64,000 nt of DNA from Bacteroidota bacterium (GCA_018266055.1 JAFDYT010000005.1:638611-702610), one strand, 5' to 3'; numbered from the stretch's first letter, positions 1 through 9,573 are shown. Notes: a model not told the origin generated them from the letters alone. A program made the numbers and translations.

Positions 1-600
1 TTTGAAACTTTGACGTGAATCCCCCAAATCGACCTCAAGACTTTTGATGTTTTGCCAGTTAAAATTAAACACTTGTTTGTTGCGCCATTCGTTTGGCGGT
101 AACGCGAAAATCGCCGCGATAAAAACACGGTAGCCCGGAATATTTACCACGTACACTTTCTTGTCCTCGCCTGAAAAATAGGTTTCAGTTTTGGCGCCAT
201 TGCCGAGTGAACGGAACTCCTTTGACAATGCGCCTGCCTCGTAGCAGGAAATTTTTACTCCGTTGCTTTCAATCTCTTTTCTCAACGAATCTTGCAGATG
301 TGCAGCTACAAGTCGCTTGGGCGTAGTTTGCTTTAGCGTAGCAAACAGTACTTTGATCATTTGGTTGTCGGCCTCGTAGCGGCCGTTGATGCGCCATTTC
401 ACGCCATCAAATCGGAGTTCAGTTTTCGAAGCAGGCGATTCTAAAACTACCTGATCGATTCGCTCCAGGTTTTCGATCAGAAACAAGTCTTTGTTCACAG
501 GCGCATCTTTCTTACCACTGTTTCCTAAAAGAATCACCAGCGAGGCAGCGATAAGAATCACCAGCGAGATCAGCAGCCTTATGTTTTTCTTACGTTGCAT
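1..600 (-). CDS. DUF4340-type membrane-anchored protein (3' end outside window)
   Basis: An ATG at 600 opens a 200-codon frame that runs off the left edge without a stop. The first 25 residues give a short basic start (MQRKKNIR) and one hydrophobic helix (LLISLVILIAASLVILL), so the protein is anchored in the inner membrane with its bulk outside. What follows (LFLIENLERIDQVVLE, then VKWRINGRYEADNQMIKVLF) resembles the repeated beta units of the DUF4340 family. DUF4340 genes commonly follow gldG-like ABC transporter genes in Bacteroidota, and this one starts 1 base after the gldG stop, so it is almost certainly the last known gene of a gldA-gldF-gldG-DUF4340 operon. Its biochemical role is unknown. 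Confidence 0.75.
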   Translation of the reverse strand, partial: MQRKKNIRLLISLVILIAASLVILLGNSGKKDAPVNKDLFLIENLERIDQVVLESPASKTELRFDGVKWRINGRYEADNQMIKVLFATLKQTTPKRLVAAHLQDSLRKEIESNGVKISCYEAGALSKEFRSLGNGAKTETYFSGEDKKVYVVNIPGYRVFIAAIFALPPNEWRNKQVFNFNWQNIKSLEVDLGDSRQSFK

Positions 601-601
601 T

Positions 602-2287
602 TTAGAATCGCGAATATTTTAATCTGCGTAGATACGAGCGACTGATACCAAAAATCAGCAACACCAAAAGCGGCAAGGCGATGTTGAGAGTTTGCCAGAA
701 GCCGCGATCGTTTTTGATCTTCTCTTTATCCAACGGACGGATTTTAATCTGCTTTGTCCGGGCATTGATCAGTCCATCTTCATGAGTGAGATATGCCACC
801 ATGTTGAGTAGCAAATCTTGGTTCGCAAACGTGTATTGAGTAAAAGGATCGTACCCGAGTACCTGGGCTTTTCCATCGCGTGGATTGACATCGTTGCGAA
901 CGATATCGCCGTCGGCCACCACAATTATTTTTGTAGAGGGACTTTTCTCAACAAACGCTGATGCATCAACTCCTTCGGGCGCAAACCTGTTTTTGTACAA
1001 CGACGTGAAACTTCCTTCCAGAAGATAAGCCATTGGAATCTTGCCATCATTAAAATTTCCATCCTGCAATTGCCTTCTTAAGTCATCCACACCTACTTTC
1101 ACAGGTGCAGTTACCTTGCGTGTATAGGGCGATGAGTACAAGAGTGGGGTTTTCTTCACGCCCACGGCTTTCACAGTGTCAATACTGCTGGCGAATTTGC
1201 TAATGACCGCATCAAGGTTTCGCGTGATGGCATGATCAGCATATTGGTTGATGAGTGGAAAGAAAGGCCACTCAAGCTGCATGATCTGCGGGCGATCGCC
1301 GGTTTTCCCTACTACAATTGGATATTTCCCCGAAACGCGGTCTTCAATCAAATCAGGATTGATGCGCACGCCATATTTAAAAAGTTGATCGTCGAGATTG
1401 AGGTTATATGGAAAGGCGAAATAGTCTTCGCGCGAGGCGCTATCCATGTTGGCTTCCAGCCGATCGATCAAAAACAAAACCTTGCCGCCGTGCATGATGT
1501 ATTGATCAAGTCTGTACTTGTCGGCGGGCGTGAACTCGGTACGAGGCTTGGCGGCGATCAGCAGTTCATAGCGTTGCAAGTTTTTTGCTGCGATGAGATT
1601 TACATTCGAGATTTCGTATTGCTCTTTAAGTGCACTTCTGAAACTCGCTGTCTGAAGGCTGTCGAGCTCGTTGTGTCCGCGCAAGAAACCGATTTTTTTT
1701 CGACGCGTGTTGCTGAGTTTATAGATTGCATTGGCGAGCTCATATTCCGCCCCTTCGATGGATTCATTTAAAACTTCTTGCGCATTTTTGGCGCGATTGC
1801 CTTTCAGCAACATGACCCCGGTTTCAAAGCCATCGTACGAAACCAGCGCTCCCGGAAAAATGAATTTTTCTACCCGTTGTCCGTTTTCATTTTCAATGAC
1901 ATTCGTCGGAGTGATTCCTTTCGCCGCCAGGTCATTCATAAACTCATTCCTGGCTTTTTCGCCTTGCGCCTGAGCTGGATCGGTGAAGATGAACTTTACT
2001 TTGTTGTGCGAGTAAATCCTAAATTCTTCCAGCGTCTCCCGAACGGACTTTTGAAAACGCTTGAAACCAGGATTGAGATCGCCTTCAAGAAAGACTTCCA
2101 CAAAAACATCGTCGTCAAGATGACTCAGCAGTTCTTTTGTTTGAGGTTTAATGGTGTATCTTTTTTCTTCCGTAAGGTCAATGCGAAAGAAATAAAGTGA
2201 AGCCAGGCTGTTGAGGAGCACAACCAGAGCAATGCCGTTGGCCAGCGTAAGTAGATCTCCCGTTTTTCTGCTGTTTAACATTACCAT
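602..2287 (-). CDS. gldG: Gliding-motility ABC transporter auxiliary protein GldG
   Basis: The 561-residue protein has an N-terminal membrane helix (TLANGIALVVLLNSLASLYFF), a large extracytoplasmic region of the GldG/DUF4350 type (YTIKPQTKELLSHLDDDVFV near residue 45) and a C-terminal helix (TLNIALPLLVLLIFGIS) followed by a basic tail. GldG works with the permease GldF and the ATPase GldA in an ABC complex needed for gliding in Flavobacterium johnsoniae; its exact substrate is not settled. The start overlaps the gldF stop in ATGGTAATG, so either the ATG at 2287 or the TAATG-coupled ATG at 2281 could be used. Translational coupling to gldF is likely either way. Confidence 0.9.
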   Translation of the reverse strand: MVMLNSRKTGDLLTLANGIALVVLLNSLASLYFFRIDLTEEKRYTIKPQTKELLSHLDDDVFVEVFLEGDLNPGFKRFQKSVRETLEEFRIYSHNKVKFIFTDPAQAQGEKARNEFMNDLAAKGITPTNVIENENGQRVEKFIFPGALVSYDGFETGVMLLKGNRAKNAQEVLNESIEGAEYELANAIYKLSNTRRKKIGFLRGHNELDSLQTASFRSALKEQYEISNVNLIAAKNLQRYELLIAAKPRTEFTPADKYRLDQYIMHGGKVLFLIDRLEANMDSASREDYFAFPYNLNLDDQLFKYGVRINPDLIEDRVSGKYPIVVGKTGDRPQIMQLEWPFFPLINQYADHAITRNLDAVISKFASSIDTVKAVGVKKTPLLYSSPYTRKVTAPVKVGVDDLRRQLQDGNFNDGKIPMAYLLEGSFTSLYKNRFAPEGVDASAFVEKSPSTKIIVVADGDIVRNDVNPRDGKAQVLGYDPFTQYTFANQDLLLNMVAYLTHEDGLINARTKQIKIRPLDKEKIKNDRGFWQTLNIALPLLVLLIFGISRSYLRRLKYSRF

Positions 2288-3003
2288 TGCCTGCTACCAA
2301 TTACTGTTTTAGCGCACAGCAGCATCAACCCTGCCACGCTTAAAAAATAGATTACATCACGGCTATCTATCAACCCCTTGCTTAGCGCTTCATAATGGTA
2401 TAGAATGCCGAGCTGTTTTACGGCGAGGGCCCAGCTCCCGCTCAGTGCGGAAAGTGAATCAAACCCGGAGTAAAAAATAAAGCAAAGAAACGCTGCGAAA
2501 ATGAACGACACGATCTGGTTGGTGGTTAGCGAGGAAGCCAATATCCCGATGGCGCAGAAGATCATCGCCAATAAGGATAGACCAATGTACGAACCGGCCA
2601 CGCCGGCCGTATCGATGTTACCCACCGGATTGCCAAGCCGGTTAATAGAAAAATAGTAAATCAATGTCGGTGCGAGCGCAATCAGCACCAGAGCAAACGA
2701 CGCCAGAAATTTTCCCACCACAATGTCCCAGTCAGAAAGTGGTTTGGTAAGCAGCAATTCCATTGTGCCCAGTTTCTTTTCTTCGGCAAAGCTTTTCATG
2801 GTGATAGCCGGGATGAGAAAAATAAAAACATACGGCCCCATGGAAAAAAGAGTATCCATGTCAGCGTAGCCGTAGTCGAGCACCGAGGTATCTTTAAACA
2901 CCCAAACCAAAAGCCCAATCCCCGTAAGGAAAACGCCGATCACAATGTAGGCGATGAGCGAGTTGAGGAAACTGTTGAACTCTTTGGCGAAGACCCGGAT
3001 CAT
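2281..3003 (-). CDS. gldF: Gliding-motility ABC transporter permease GldF
   Basis: A 240-residue ABC-2 type permease with about six membrane helices. It opens with MIRVFAKEFNSFLNSLIAYI, the usual start of the family, and carries the short amphipathic loop EEKKLGTMELLLTKPLSDWD between the second and third helices that contacts the ATPase. It overlaps gldA by 4 bases upstream and gldG by 7 bases downstream, which fixes the operon order gldA-gldF-gldG. The length and order match the gliding cassette of other Bacteroidota. Related ABC-2 exporters exist outside gliding, but the gldG neighbour makes GldF the best call. Confidence 0.9.
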   Translation of the reverse strand: MIRVFAKEFNSFLNSLIAYIVIGVFLTGIGLLVWVFKDTSVLDYGYADMDTLFSMGPYVFIFLIPAITMKSFAEEKKLGTMELLLTKPLSDWDIVVGKFLASFALVLIALAPTLIYYFSINRLGNPVGNIDTAGVAGSYIGLSLLAMIFCAIGILASSLTTNQIVSFIFAAFLCFIFYSGFDSLSALSGSWALAVKQLGILYHYEALSKGLIDSRDVIYFLSVAGLMLLCAKTVIGSRQW

Positions 3004-3917
3004 ACGGCGGTTGATGTTAATGATCTGAAAATATCTTCCATCGAATTCTCTTCTTGTTTTAGGCTAAGTAGTGAATTGTTCTTTTCAGTCGCGAAACGAA
3101 ATAATTCCTGGCGCACGTCGGCTCCCGGTTTGGCTACGATTCGGTAGAAACTACCTTCCTTTTGTACCTGCGCTACACCTTGGAGTGATTCAAGTTCTTG
3201 TGTTGAAACAGGCTCCTTAAACTCAACCATGACCACCAGGGTATTTTCTTTCTTGCCGATCAGGTTCGTGACACGATCGTCCGCTACAATTTTTCCGCGG
3301 TTGATAACAATGACCCGATCGCAAAGGGCTTGCACTTCCTGCATGATATGAGTTGAAAAAATCACTGTTTTGTCGCGACTGATTTCTTTGATGAGTTTTC
3401 GGATTTCAAAAATCTGGTTGGGGTCAAGTCCCGAGGTGGGCTCGTCGAGAATCAATACATCAGGGTTATGGAGAAGAGCCTGCGCCAGTCCCACGCGCTG
3501 ACGATATCCTTTCGAAAGTGAACCAATAATTTTGTTCTGTTCTAAAGTCAGACCGCACATCGACACTACTTCTGAAATCCTCGGCTTCAACTGGCGGTGA
3601 GGAATCTGATAAATCTTCCCAATAAAATTCAGATACTCGTGCACAAACATGTCGAGGTACAAAGGATTGTGCTCAGGCAGATAGCCAATAATCTTCTTCA
3701 CCTTCATGGGCTCTTCCACCACGTCAAAACCGCTGACCACAACCTTACCATTCGTCGGCGGAATATACCCCGTTGCGATTTTCATGGTAGTCGATTTTCC
3801 AGCGCCGTTTGGCCCCAGAAAACCAACGATCTCACCTTGCTCTACTGAAAAGGAAATGCCGTTGACAGCCTTTTGAGCTCCGTAAATCTTGGTGAGATGA
3901 TCGATGAAAAGCGACAT
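3000..3917 (-). CDS. gldA: Gliding-motility ABC transporter ATPase GldA
   Basis: A 305-residue ABC ATPase. Walker A is GPNGAGKST at residues 35-43, the signature is LSKGYRQRVGLAQAL, Walker B is VLILDEPTSGLD, and the switch histidine lies in FSTHIMQEV. About 90 residues after the nucleotide-binding domain are typical for GldA-like subunits. The ATG at 3917 (MSLFIDHLTK) is preferred over an upstream in-frame TTG at 3926, because family members start right at this beta strand. It energises the GldF permease and overlaps gldF by 4 bases. No intrinsic terminator or clear promoter was recognised in the 157 bases separating it from the divergent gene at 4075. Confidence 0.92.
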   Translation of the reverse strand: MSLFIDHLTKIYGAQKAVNGISFSVEQGEIVGFLGPNGAGKSTTMKIATGYIPPTNGKVVVSGFDVVEEPMKVKKIIGYLPEHNPLYLDMFVHEYLNFIGKIYQIPHRQLKPRISEVVSMCGLTLEQNKIIGSLSKGYRQRVGLAQALLHNPDVLILDEPTSGLDPNQIFEIRKLIKEISRDKTVIFSTHIMQEVQALCDRVIVINRGKIVADDRVTNLIGKKENTLVVMVEFKEPVSTQELESLQGVAQVQKEGSFYRIVAKPGADVRQELFRFATEKNNSLLSLKQEENSMEDIFRSLTSTAV

Positions 3918-4074
3918 GACCTGCAAAAATACAAATTGGTTTCTGGATTATGGCCACTTCTCGTTAGTTTCTGCCCCTCTTGCGGTGTTACCAGAACGAG
4001 GAAACCTGAATGAATCGACGCCGTTGTTTGTCAAAGTGCTTTTGTTGAAATTTGCCATCTAATATTTTAACGCT

Positions 4075-5553
4075 ATGAGGCTGAAGCTTATTTTGTTCTT
4101 CATGATGATTTCCGGTTGTACATTTTCACAGTCGGGCTATAAAATAAACTTTACAATCAAAGGTTGGAAAGACACCACGGTCTATCTCGGAAGCTATTAC
4201 GGTGAGAGCACCGTATTGATGGACACGGCCCAAGTGAAGGGAAATTCATTTTCTTTTTATGGAAAAAAACCACTTCCCGAAGGGTTCTATTATCTCGTGC
4301 TGGCCAAGAACAAATTGTTTGATTTTGTAATCGGTAAGAACCAGTTTTTCACACTCGAAACAAGTACATCGGGCTACCTGAAAATTGAAGACTACGTTCA
4401 GAACATGGTGGTGAAAGGCGATACTGATAACAAAATGTATTTCGATAATATTTATTTCAATATCGATCGCAATAAAGAAGTTGAGCCTTTCATGAAAATC
4501 ATCAAAGACACTACGATAAAAGAAGATCAGAAGAAAGAAGCGCGTGAGGCATTTGCGAAAATCAATGAGAAGGTGATGACCTATCAGAAAGAAGTAATTG
4601 CAAAAGATCCCACTTCAATGACAGCTCGATGGCTAAAAGCCGGTACCATTGTGCCTGTACCCGATCCGCCAAAAAAAGCCGATGGAACAATCGACTCGAC
4701 ATACCAACTGAAGTACATGCGGCAACACTTCTTCGACAATTTTGACCTTAAAGACGAGGCAATGATTCGCTTGCCCCGGCCCATGTACCAGGAAAAACTG
4801 AAGGAATACCTCTCGAAATTATTCATTCCTCAGCCAGATTCTGTGGTGAAGGCCATCAATGGGTTAGTGGAAAAAGTGAAGCCAAATCAAGAGACTTATA
4901 AATACCTGGTTTGGAATTGTCTCTTCACTTATCAGCAACCCGAAATCATGGGTCTTGATGAAGTGTTTGTAAAACTATATGATCAGTACTTCGCTTCCGG
5001 TGCGATGGACTTCTGGATCAATGCCAAGCTCAAACAAAACCTAAAAGAATACGCCGATAAAATTAGAGTCTGTACAATCGGTCATGTAGGCGCCAACCTT
5101 ATCATGCAGGATCAGAATTTTAAACCGCGGTCGATGTATGACATTAAGAATAAGTACACGATACTATTCATCTTCAGGCCCGACTGCGGGCATTGCCGTG
5201 AGGAAACGCCCAAGCTCGTAGACTTTTATAACAAGAGCAAAGCCAAGTACGATTTTGAGGTATATGCCGTAGCCACGGACACGTCAATGAAAATGATGCG
5301 CGACTTTATCAAAGAATTTAAAACGCCATGGATCACTGTAAACGGACCGCGTACCTACCTAGAGCCGTACAGCAAAGTGTATCACGCAGACACGACCCCC
5401 ACGATTTATATTCTTGACGATAAAAAGAAGATCATAGCAAAAAAGCTACCAGTCAAACAACTGGATGATTTCCTTAGCCGCCATGAAAAATTTCTGCAGT
5501 TAAAAAAATCCGGGGCGTCAGCTAAACCTCCAAAAAACACCTCTGGCAACTGA
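4075..5553 (+). CDS. Exported thioredoxin-fold protein (TlpA-like, DUF4369/DUF5106 type)
   Basis: A 492-residue secreted or lipid-anchored protein. The signal peptide MRLKLILFFMMISGCTFSQS holds a plausible lipobox (ISGC, Cys15) and an alternative signal peptidase I site after FSQ. The N-terminal third looks like the DUF4369 beta domain (INFTIKGWKDTTVYLGSYYG), the middle is helical, and the C-terminal 150 residues are a TlpA/thioredoxin fold with the redox motif CGHC at residues 371-374 and the cis-proline loop HADTTPTIYIL. Such proteins reduce or shuffle periplasmic disulfides, or serve unknown redox tasks, in Bacteroidota. It appears to be a single transcription unit, followed by a hairpin at 5564. 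Confidence 0.85.
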   Translation: MRLKLILFFMMISGCTFSQSGYKINFTIKGWKDTTVYLGSYYGESTVLMDTAQVKGNSFSFYGKKPLPEGFYYLVLAKNKLFDFVIGKNQFFTLETSTSGYLKIEDYVQNMVVKGDTDNKMYFDNIYFNIDRNKEVEPFMKIIKDTTIKEDQKKEAREAFAKINEKVMTYQKEVIAKDPTSMTARWLKAGTIVPVPDPPKKADGTIDSTYQLKYMRQHFFDNFDLKDEAMIRLPRPMYQEKLKEYLSKLFIPQPDSVVKAINGLVEKVKPNQETYKYLVWNCLFTYQQPEIMGLDEVFVKLYDQYFASGAMDFWINAKLKQNLKEYADKIRVCTIGHVGANLIMQDQNFKPRSMYDIKNKYTILFIFRPDCGHCREETPKLVDFYNKSKAKYDFEVYAVATDTSMKMMRDFIKEFKTPWITVNGPRTYLEPYSKVYHADTTPTIYILDDKKKIIAKKLPVKQLDDFLSRHEKFLQLKKSGASAKPPKNTSGN

Positions 5554-5563
5554 TTTGAAAGGT

Positions 5564-5585
5564 AGGGCAAAAATTTATTTGCCCT
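5564..5585 (+). terminator. Hairpin after the thioredoxin-fold gene, possible terminator
   Basis: AGGGCAAA and TTTGCCCT form a perfect 8-bp stem around a 6-base A/T loop, starting 10 bases after the stop codon at 5553. There is no clear T run behind it, so termination is plausible but not certain. Confidence 0.4.
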
Positions 5586-5641
5586 TGTGTGCAACTATTT
5601 GGCCATAGGAGAGTATCTAACCTATACAAAATCTAAATTTT

Positions 5642-6106
5642 ATGGCGTTGCTTGGTTTGTTTGGCAAAAAGAAGAAGGAATTCAGGGCCTCGTGCAACAT
5701 TACCCGCGAACCTCTTGAAAGTGGTTTCGGTTACTTACTTACTACTTCTCAGATAGTTACCTCAAAGAAGTACTGGGATTTGGTAATGACTGAACCCGAA
5801 ACGCTATCGTACACCATTTCCCATTTCAATAATCAACCGAGCGGCACGCAAATGCGCAACATGATTTTTGAAAAATACGCTTCCGTAGCAAAACCCTGGA
5901 TGGTTTCCGATTCAGTGATTAATTATTTTGAGATTGATAAAACGGAGGCGCGCAACAACGCCAAGAAATGGTGGGAAACCGAAGGCGCATTTACCCCCGA
6001 GATGACGGGTCCGGCCGCTCAAAAACTGGATGCTACTACCTTTAATTCAATAAAAGATTATGCCGTACTTGAAGCCGGCAGAGGTAGAATCAATACCAAA
6101 AAATAG
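5642..6106 (+). CDS. Conserved-looking cytosolic protein of unknown function
   Basis: A 154-residue soluble protein that starts MALLGLFGKKKKEFRASC and has no signal peptide or membrane segment. The segment with TSKKYWDLVMTEPETL and the WWETEGAF turn look structured. I do not recognise the family. It stands between the thioredoxin gene and a convergent prenyl synthase whose stop lies 2 bases away, so the two 3' ends meet. Codon use matches the neighbours and the ORF is intact, so a real gene is likely. No function is proposed. Confidence 0.65.
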   Translation: MALLGLFGKKKKEFRASCNITREPLESGFGYLLTTSQIVTSKKYWDLVMTEPETLSYTISHFNNQPSGTQMRNMIFEKYASVAKPWMVSDSVINYFEIDKTEARNNAKKWWETEGAFTPEMTGPAAQKLDATTFNSIKDYAVLEAGRGRINTKK

Positions 6107-6108
6107 GT

Positions 6109-7083
6109 TTAGTTTTTTCGCTCGATGGTGAACTGAACGAGCATTTTTAACGACTTTTTATACTCCGACTCCGCAAAAGTATCTAAGGTTTCAAGCGCCA
6201 TCGTGTAGTAGCCCTCCATAGCGTTTCGGGCATATTCGATTCCTCCTGATTTTTTTACAAACGAAATTACCTCCTGAACTTTTTTGGGGTCTTCGCTTTC
6301 GTTTTTTACTAACCCGATTATTTTCCTTTTCTCCAGCCACGAGGCTTTGGAGAGCGCATAGATAAGCGGCAGGGTCATTTTCTTTTCCTTGATATCAATA
6401 CCCAGCGGTTTGCCAATCTCTTCTTCACCGTAATCAAAAAGGTCATCCTTTATTTGAAAGGCCATCCCTACGTGTTGCCCAAACTTGTGCATGCGTGCCA
6501 CGGTCTGCTCGTCGGCTCCGGAGGAACTGGCACCAGCAGCGCAACATGAAGCAATAAGTGAGGCTGTCTTCTGCCGGATAATCTCATAGTAGATATCTTC
6601 GGAGATGTCTAGGCGGCGTGCTTTTTCCATTTGCATGAGCTCGCCTTCACTCATTTCTTTTACCGCATCGGTGCAGATGGAAAGTAGCCCATAGTCTTTG
6701 TGCTCAAGCGCGAGAAATAAACCTCGGGTGAGGAGAAAATCGCCTACTAAAACGGCGATCTTATTTTTCCACAATGCATTGACCGAAAAAAAACCACGGC
6801 GGTAATTGGAGTTGTCCACCACATCGTCGTGTACCAGGCTGGCGGTGTGCACGAGCTCAATCAACGAGGCACCGCGAAAGGTTGATTCATTGATTTCACC
6901 GCAGGCGCCCGCGCTCAAAAACACGAACAGTGGCCGCATCTGCTTGCCTTTGCGCTTTACGATATAGTTCATGATTTTGTCCAGCAGCAAAACCTTCGTC
7001 TTCATGGAGGCTCGGAATTTGTGCTCAAATTCCTCCATCTCTTTGGCTACCGGCCTTTTGATATCGTCTAAACGTAAAGACAT
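6109..7083 (-). CDS. Polyprenyl diphosphate synthase (trans-isoprenyl chain elongation)
   Basis: A 324-residue all-helical prenyltransferase. It carries both aspartate-rich motifs, DDVVD in LVHDDVVDN and DDLFD in FQIKDDLFDY, which bind Mg2+ and diphosphate, plus the upstream GGKR-equivalent RKGKQMRP. It elongates an allylic diphosphate with isopentenyl diphosphate, most likely to make the menaquinone side chain (IspB/heptaprenyl or octaprenyl synthase type). Chain length cannot be read safely from sequence alone. The ATG at 7083 (MSLRLDDIKRPVAKEMEEF) is preferred, because the longer start at 7101 only adds MIIIAT, which is not typical of the family. Confidence 0.88.
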   Translation of the reverse strand: MSLRLDDIKRPVAKEMEEFEHKFRASMKTKVLLLDKIMNYIVKRKGKQMRPLFVFLSAGACGEINESTFRGASLIELVHTASLVHDDVVDNSNYRRGFFSVNALWKNKIAVLVGDFLLTRGLFLALEHKDYGLLSICTDAVKEMSEGELMQMEKARRLDISEDIYYEIIRQKTASLIASCCAAGASSSGADEQTVARMHKFGQHVGMAFQIKDDLFDYGEEEIGKPLGIDIKEKKMTLPLIYALSKASWLEKRKIIGLVKNESEDPKKVQEVISFVKKSGGIEYARNAMEGYYTMALETLDTFAESEYKKSLKMLVQFTIERKN

Positions 7084-7205
7084 GGTTGCAATAATAATCA
7101 TTAGTACACAGTCTTTCGTTGGCCGGAATAAGTAAATTCTAATTAATTGAAAAAAACTGACTTCGGTTGTCTTTATACACTCGACTATTAAGTATTTTCG
7201 GCCTT

Positions 7206-8042
7206 ATGATGCCGATGGACAAAAATTGGGAGAAGATATTTTTCGTGGTGTTGGTTTTGGTGATCACTTCTGTGATTTCGCTGGTGCTCCGGTTTCTGGT
7301 GGGGCGTTTTTTCCGAACCGCCGCACGTAAGCTGAAGGTTGATCCTACCCATTACAATTTCTTCAAAAACGCGGTCGATTTTATTCTCTTCTTTGTCGCC
7401 ATCGTGGTGATTTTCCGGTCTATCCCGTCGCTCCGCACCTATGGTACGGGCTTGCTTACAGGTGCCGGTGTGTTGGCGGCGATTGTCGGTTTTGCTTCGC
7501 AGTCGGCTTTTTCAAACATCGTGAGCGGATTCTTTCTGGTTATATTCAAACCTTTTAGCGTGGGCGATCGGGTGAAGATCGGGCAGCTTTACACGGGCGA
7601 TATTGAAGACATCACCCTTCGTCATACGATAATCAAAGATTTTGAAAACCGCAGAGTCATCATCCCCAACAGCGTGATCAGCAACGAAACGATAATTAAT
7701 TCCACAACTGTGGATGAAAAAATATGCGTCTTCGTCGAACTCGCCGTAGCCTTTAATACGAATCTTGAAAAAGCCATTAAGATAATTCAGGACGTGTCGA
7801 TGCAGCATCGTTATTATATCGACAACCGCACCGAAGGAGAAATTGCCCGTGGTGAGACTCCGGTTATGGTGCGCGTGCTTACCTTTCTGGATGGCGGAAT
7901 TTTGCTCCGTGCTTATGTGTGGACGAATAACCCAACGGACGCGTTTGACCTGAAGTGCGATGTGAATAAATCCATTAAAGAAATATTTGACAAAGAAGGC
8001 ATCTCGCTTGCCAACCTACAATACCAAATCAAATCGGTGTAA
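7206..8042 (+). CDS. Small-conductance mechanosensitive channel, MscS family
   Basis: About 278 residues with two N-terminal membrane helices and then the glycine/alanine-rich pore helix (TGAGVLAAIVGFASQSAFSNIVSGFFL), followed by the beta domain SVGDRVKIGQLYTGDIEDI that defines MscS. It opens on membrane tension to release solutes during hypo-osmotic shock. The ATG at 7206 is chosen; a TTG at 7167 in the same frame would add 13 residues. The stop is 5 bases before the corA-like gene at 8048, so the two are probably cotranscribed. A pairing of an MscS channel with a divalent cation transporter suggests a shared role in ion balance (inference). Confidence 0.9.
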   Translation: MMPMDKNWEKIFFVVLVLVITSVISLVLRFLVGRFFRTAARKLKVDPTHYNFFKNAVDFILFFVAIVVIFRSIPSLRTYGTGLLTGAGVLAAIVGFASQSAFSNIVSGFFLVIFKPFSVGDRVKIGQLYTGDIEDITLRHTIIKDFENRRVIIPNSVISNETIINSTTVDEKICVFVELAVAFNTNLEKAIKIIQDVSMQHRYYIDNRTEGEIARGETPVMVRVLTFLDGGILLRAYVWTNNPTDAFDLKCDVNKSIKEIFDKEGISLANLQYQIKSV

Positions 8043-8047
8043 CAGCC

Positions 8048-9058
8048 ATGAAAAAGAAAGCAGAATCGGTACCAGCCAAACCTAACATCATCCTGGAACT
8101 GATTCAGTACGATGAAAAGGATTTTTCAAGTTTTGATCAACTTACCGTTCACGAGCTTCTTACCAAATACAATTCCAGCCTAGTCAATTGGGTTAACCTA
8201 GATGGCCTTGAAGACCGGGCTATCATAGAAAAAATAGGAGAGCATTTTTCGCTCCATAGTTTACTCATCGAGGATATTACGTGCGATCACCAGCCCAAAG
8301 TTGAAGAGTACGAAAACTATCTCTTCTTCACCCTGAAGATGCTTTATCGCATTGAAGATAACAAAATCGATTACGAACAAATAAGTTTTGTATTGGGGAG
8401 AGATTACCTGCTGTCGTTTCAGGAAAAGGAAGGCGACTTGTTTGGACCGCTGCGCGACCGCCTGCGGCTTGACCAGGGGCGCGTTAGAAAGAAAAGAGCC
8501 GACTACCTTTTGTATCGCCTTATTGATATCATTGTTGACAATTACTACGTCGTCCTGGATTCGATCGGCCAGCAGATTGAAGATATCGAAGACGAAATCT
8601 ATAAGGATTCTTCCAGTGAGCAGTTTCGCAAAATTCAGCACCTGAAGAAAGAACTGATCTACCTGCGCAAGGCACTCTTTCCTTTGCGCGACGCGATGAG
8701 CAAGCTTATTAAAGATGAGAGTGGTTTTATTGATTCGTCGAACGCGCGTTTCTTTTCAGACATCTATAATCACGTGGCGCACCTGATTGATTCGCTCGAT
8801 ACCTATCGAGATCTCACCTCAGGACTGATGGACATTTACATCAATACACTCAACACCCGCATGAACGAGGTGATGAAAGTGCTCACGGTGATTTCCACGA
8901 TTTTCATTCCGTTGACATTTCTTGTGGGTGTGTATGGCATGAACTTCGATTTTATGCCCGAGCTCCATTGGAAATTTGGCTACGCGCTGGTGTGGGGTCT
9001 CATGCTGCTCATGGTAGTGGGCATGATCCGGTACTTCAAATACAAGAAGTGGTTTTGA
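8048..9058 (+). CDS. corA: CorA-family magnesium/cobalt transporter
   Basis: A 336-residue protein with the long soluble N-terminal domain, a coiled helical stalk around residues 200-280 and two C-terminal membrane helices. The selectivity motif GMN is at residues 297-299 in VYGMNFDFMPEL, at the end of the first helix. The C-terminus is short and basic (RYFKYKKWF), as in CorA. The acidic outer loop typical of CorA (MPEL) is present. It mediates Mg2+ influx, and some family members also carry Co2+ or Zn2+. Substrate assignment within the family is inference. Confidence 0.9.
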   Translation: MKKKAESVPAKPNIILELIQYDEKDFSSFDQLTVHELLTKYNSSLVNWVNLDGLEDRAIIEKIGEHFSLHSLLIEDITCDHQPKVEEYENYLFFTLKMLYRIEDNKIDYEQISFVLGRDYLLSFQEKEGDLFGPLRDRLRLDQGRVRKKRADYLLYRLIDIIVDNYYVVLDSIGQQIEDIEDEIYKDSSSEQFRKIQHLKKELIYLRKALFPLRDAMSKLIKDESGFIDSSNARFFSDIYNHVAHLIDSLDTYRDLTSGLMDIYINTLNTRMNEVMKVLTVISTIFIPLTFLVGVYGMNFDFMPELHWKFGYALVWGLMLLMVVGMIRYFKYKKWF

Positions 9059-9061
9059 CGA

Positions 9062-9460
9062 TTAGTGAATGTCGGCGCCAGTAATTTTTAATTCAAACTG
9101 GTCGGCCAGGTTGGCCACTTCCTGCACCATCTCTTTAATAGTTTCTTCTGAAAGTCCGATCAACGAGGCCACTGCTTCGATTTGCAGGTAGTTGTCTTTG
9201 ATTACAAAACGGCAATAGTTGAAATAAGCAGTTTGCTCAAGTAGCATTTTGTAATCGATGTCTGGCTTGATGGAGCAGACTTTTGAATTTAGGGAAATGA
9301 GCTTACGGTTGTACAGGTCGTTTTGAGTAATTGTACCCAGCACGGTTTGATAACGCCCGCCGGAAACAGGTACGATGATGATGGATTGTGAATGGTCGTA
9401 TTCGGTGTATTGTCCACCGATTTCCTCGGCGTATTTTTTCATCAAAGCGCTCAGGTCCAT
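9062..9460 (-). CDS. Small soluble protein, possibly YbjN/secretion-chaperone fold
   Basis: A 132-residue cytosolic protein with no signal or membrane segment. The order of predicted elements (an N-terminal helix, a beta sheet with IIIVPVSGGRYQTVLGTI, then FNYCRFVIKDNYLQIEA and a C-terminal helix pair) is reminiscent of YbjN or CesT-like chaperone folds, but no diagnostic motif is visible. Its stop faces that of corA 3 bases away. The ORF is compositionally normal. The fold suggestion is weak and should not be treated as function. Confidence 0.6.
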   Translation of the reverse strand: MDLSALMKKYAEEIGGQYTEYDHSQSIIIVPVSGGRYQTVLGTITQNDLYNRKLISLNSKVCSIKPDIDYKMLLEQTAYFNYCRFVIKDNYLQIEAVASLIGLSEETIKEMVQEVANLADQFELKITGADIH

Positions 9461-9573
9461 AGACGGTTGGGGTTTACTGCAAGTTAATTAAATCGGAATT
9501 AATAAACGCTTTAGCTGGAGATAAAAACGCACCAGAATTCCTGATTTCCGACCTTGTAATCGTGCATATTTCA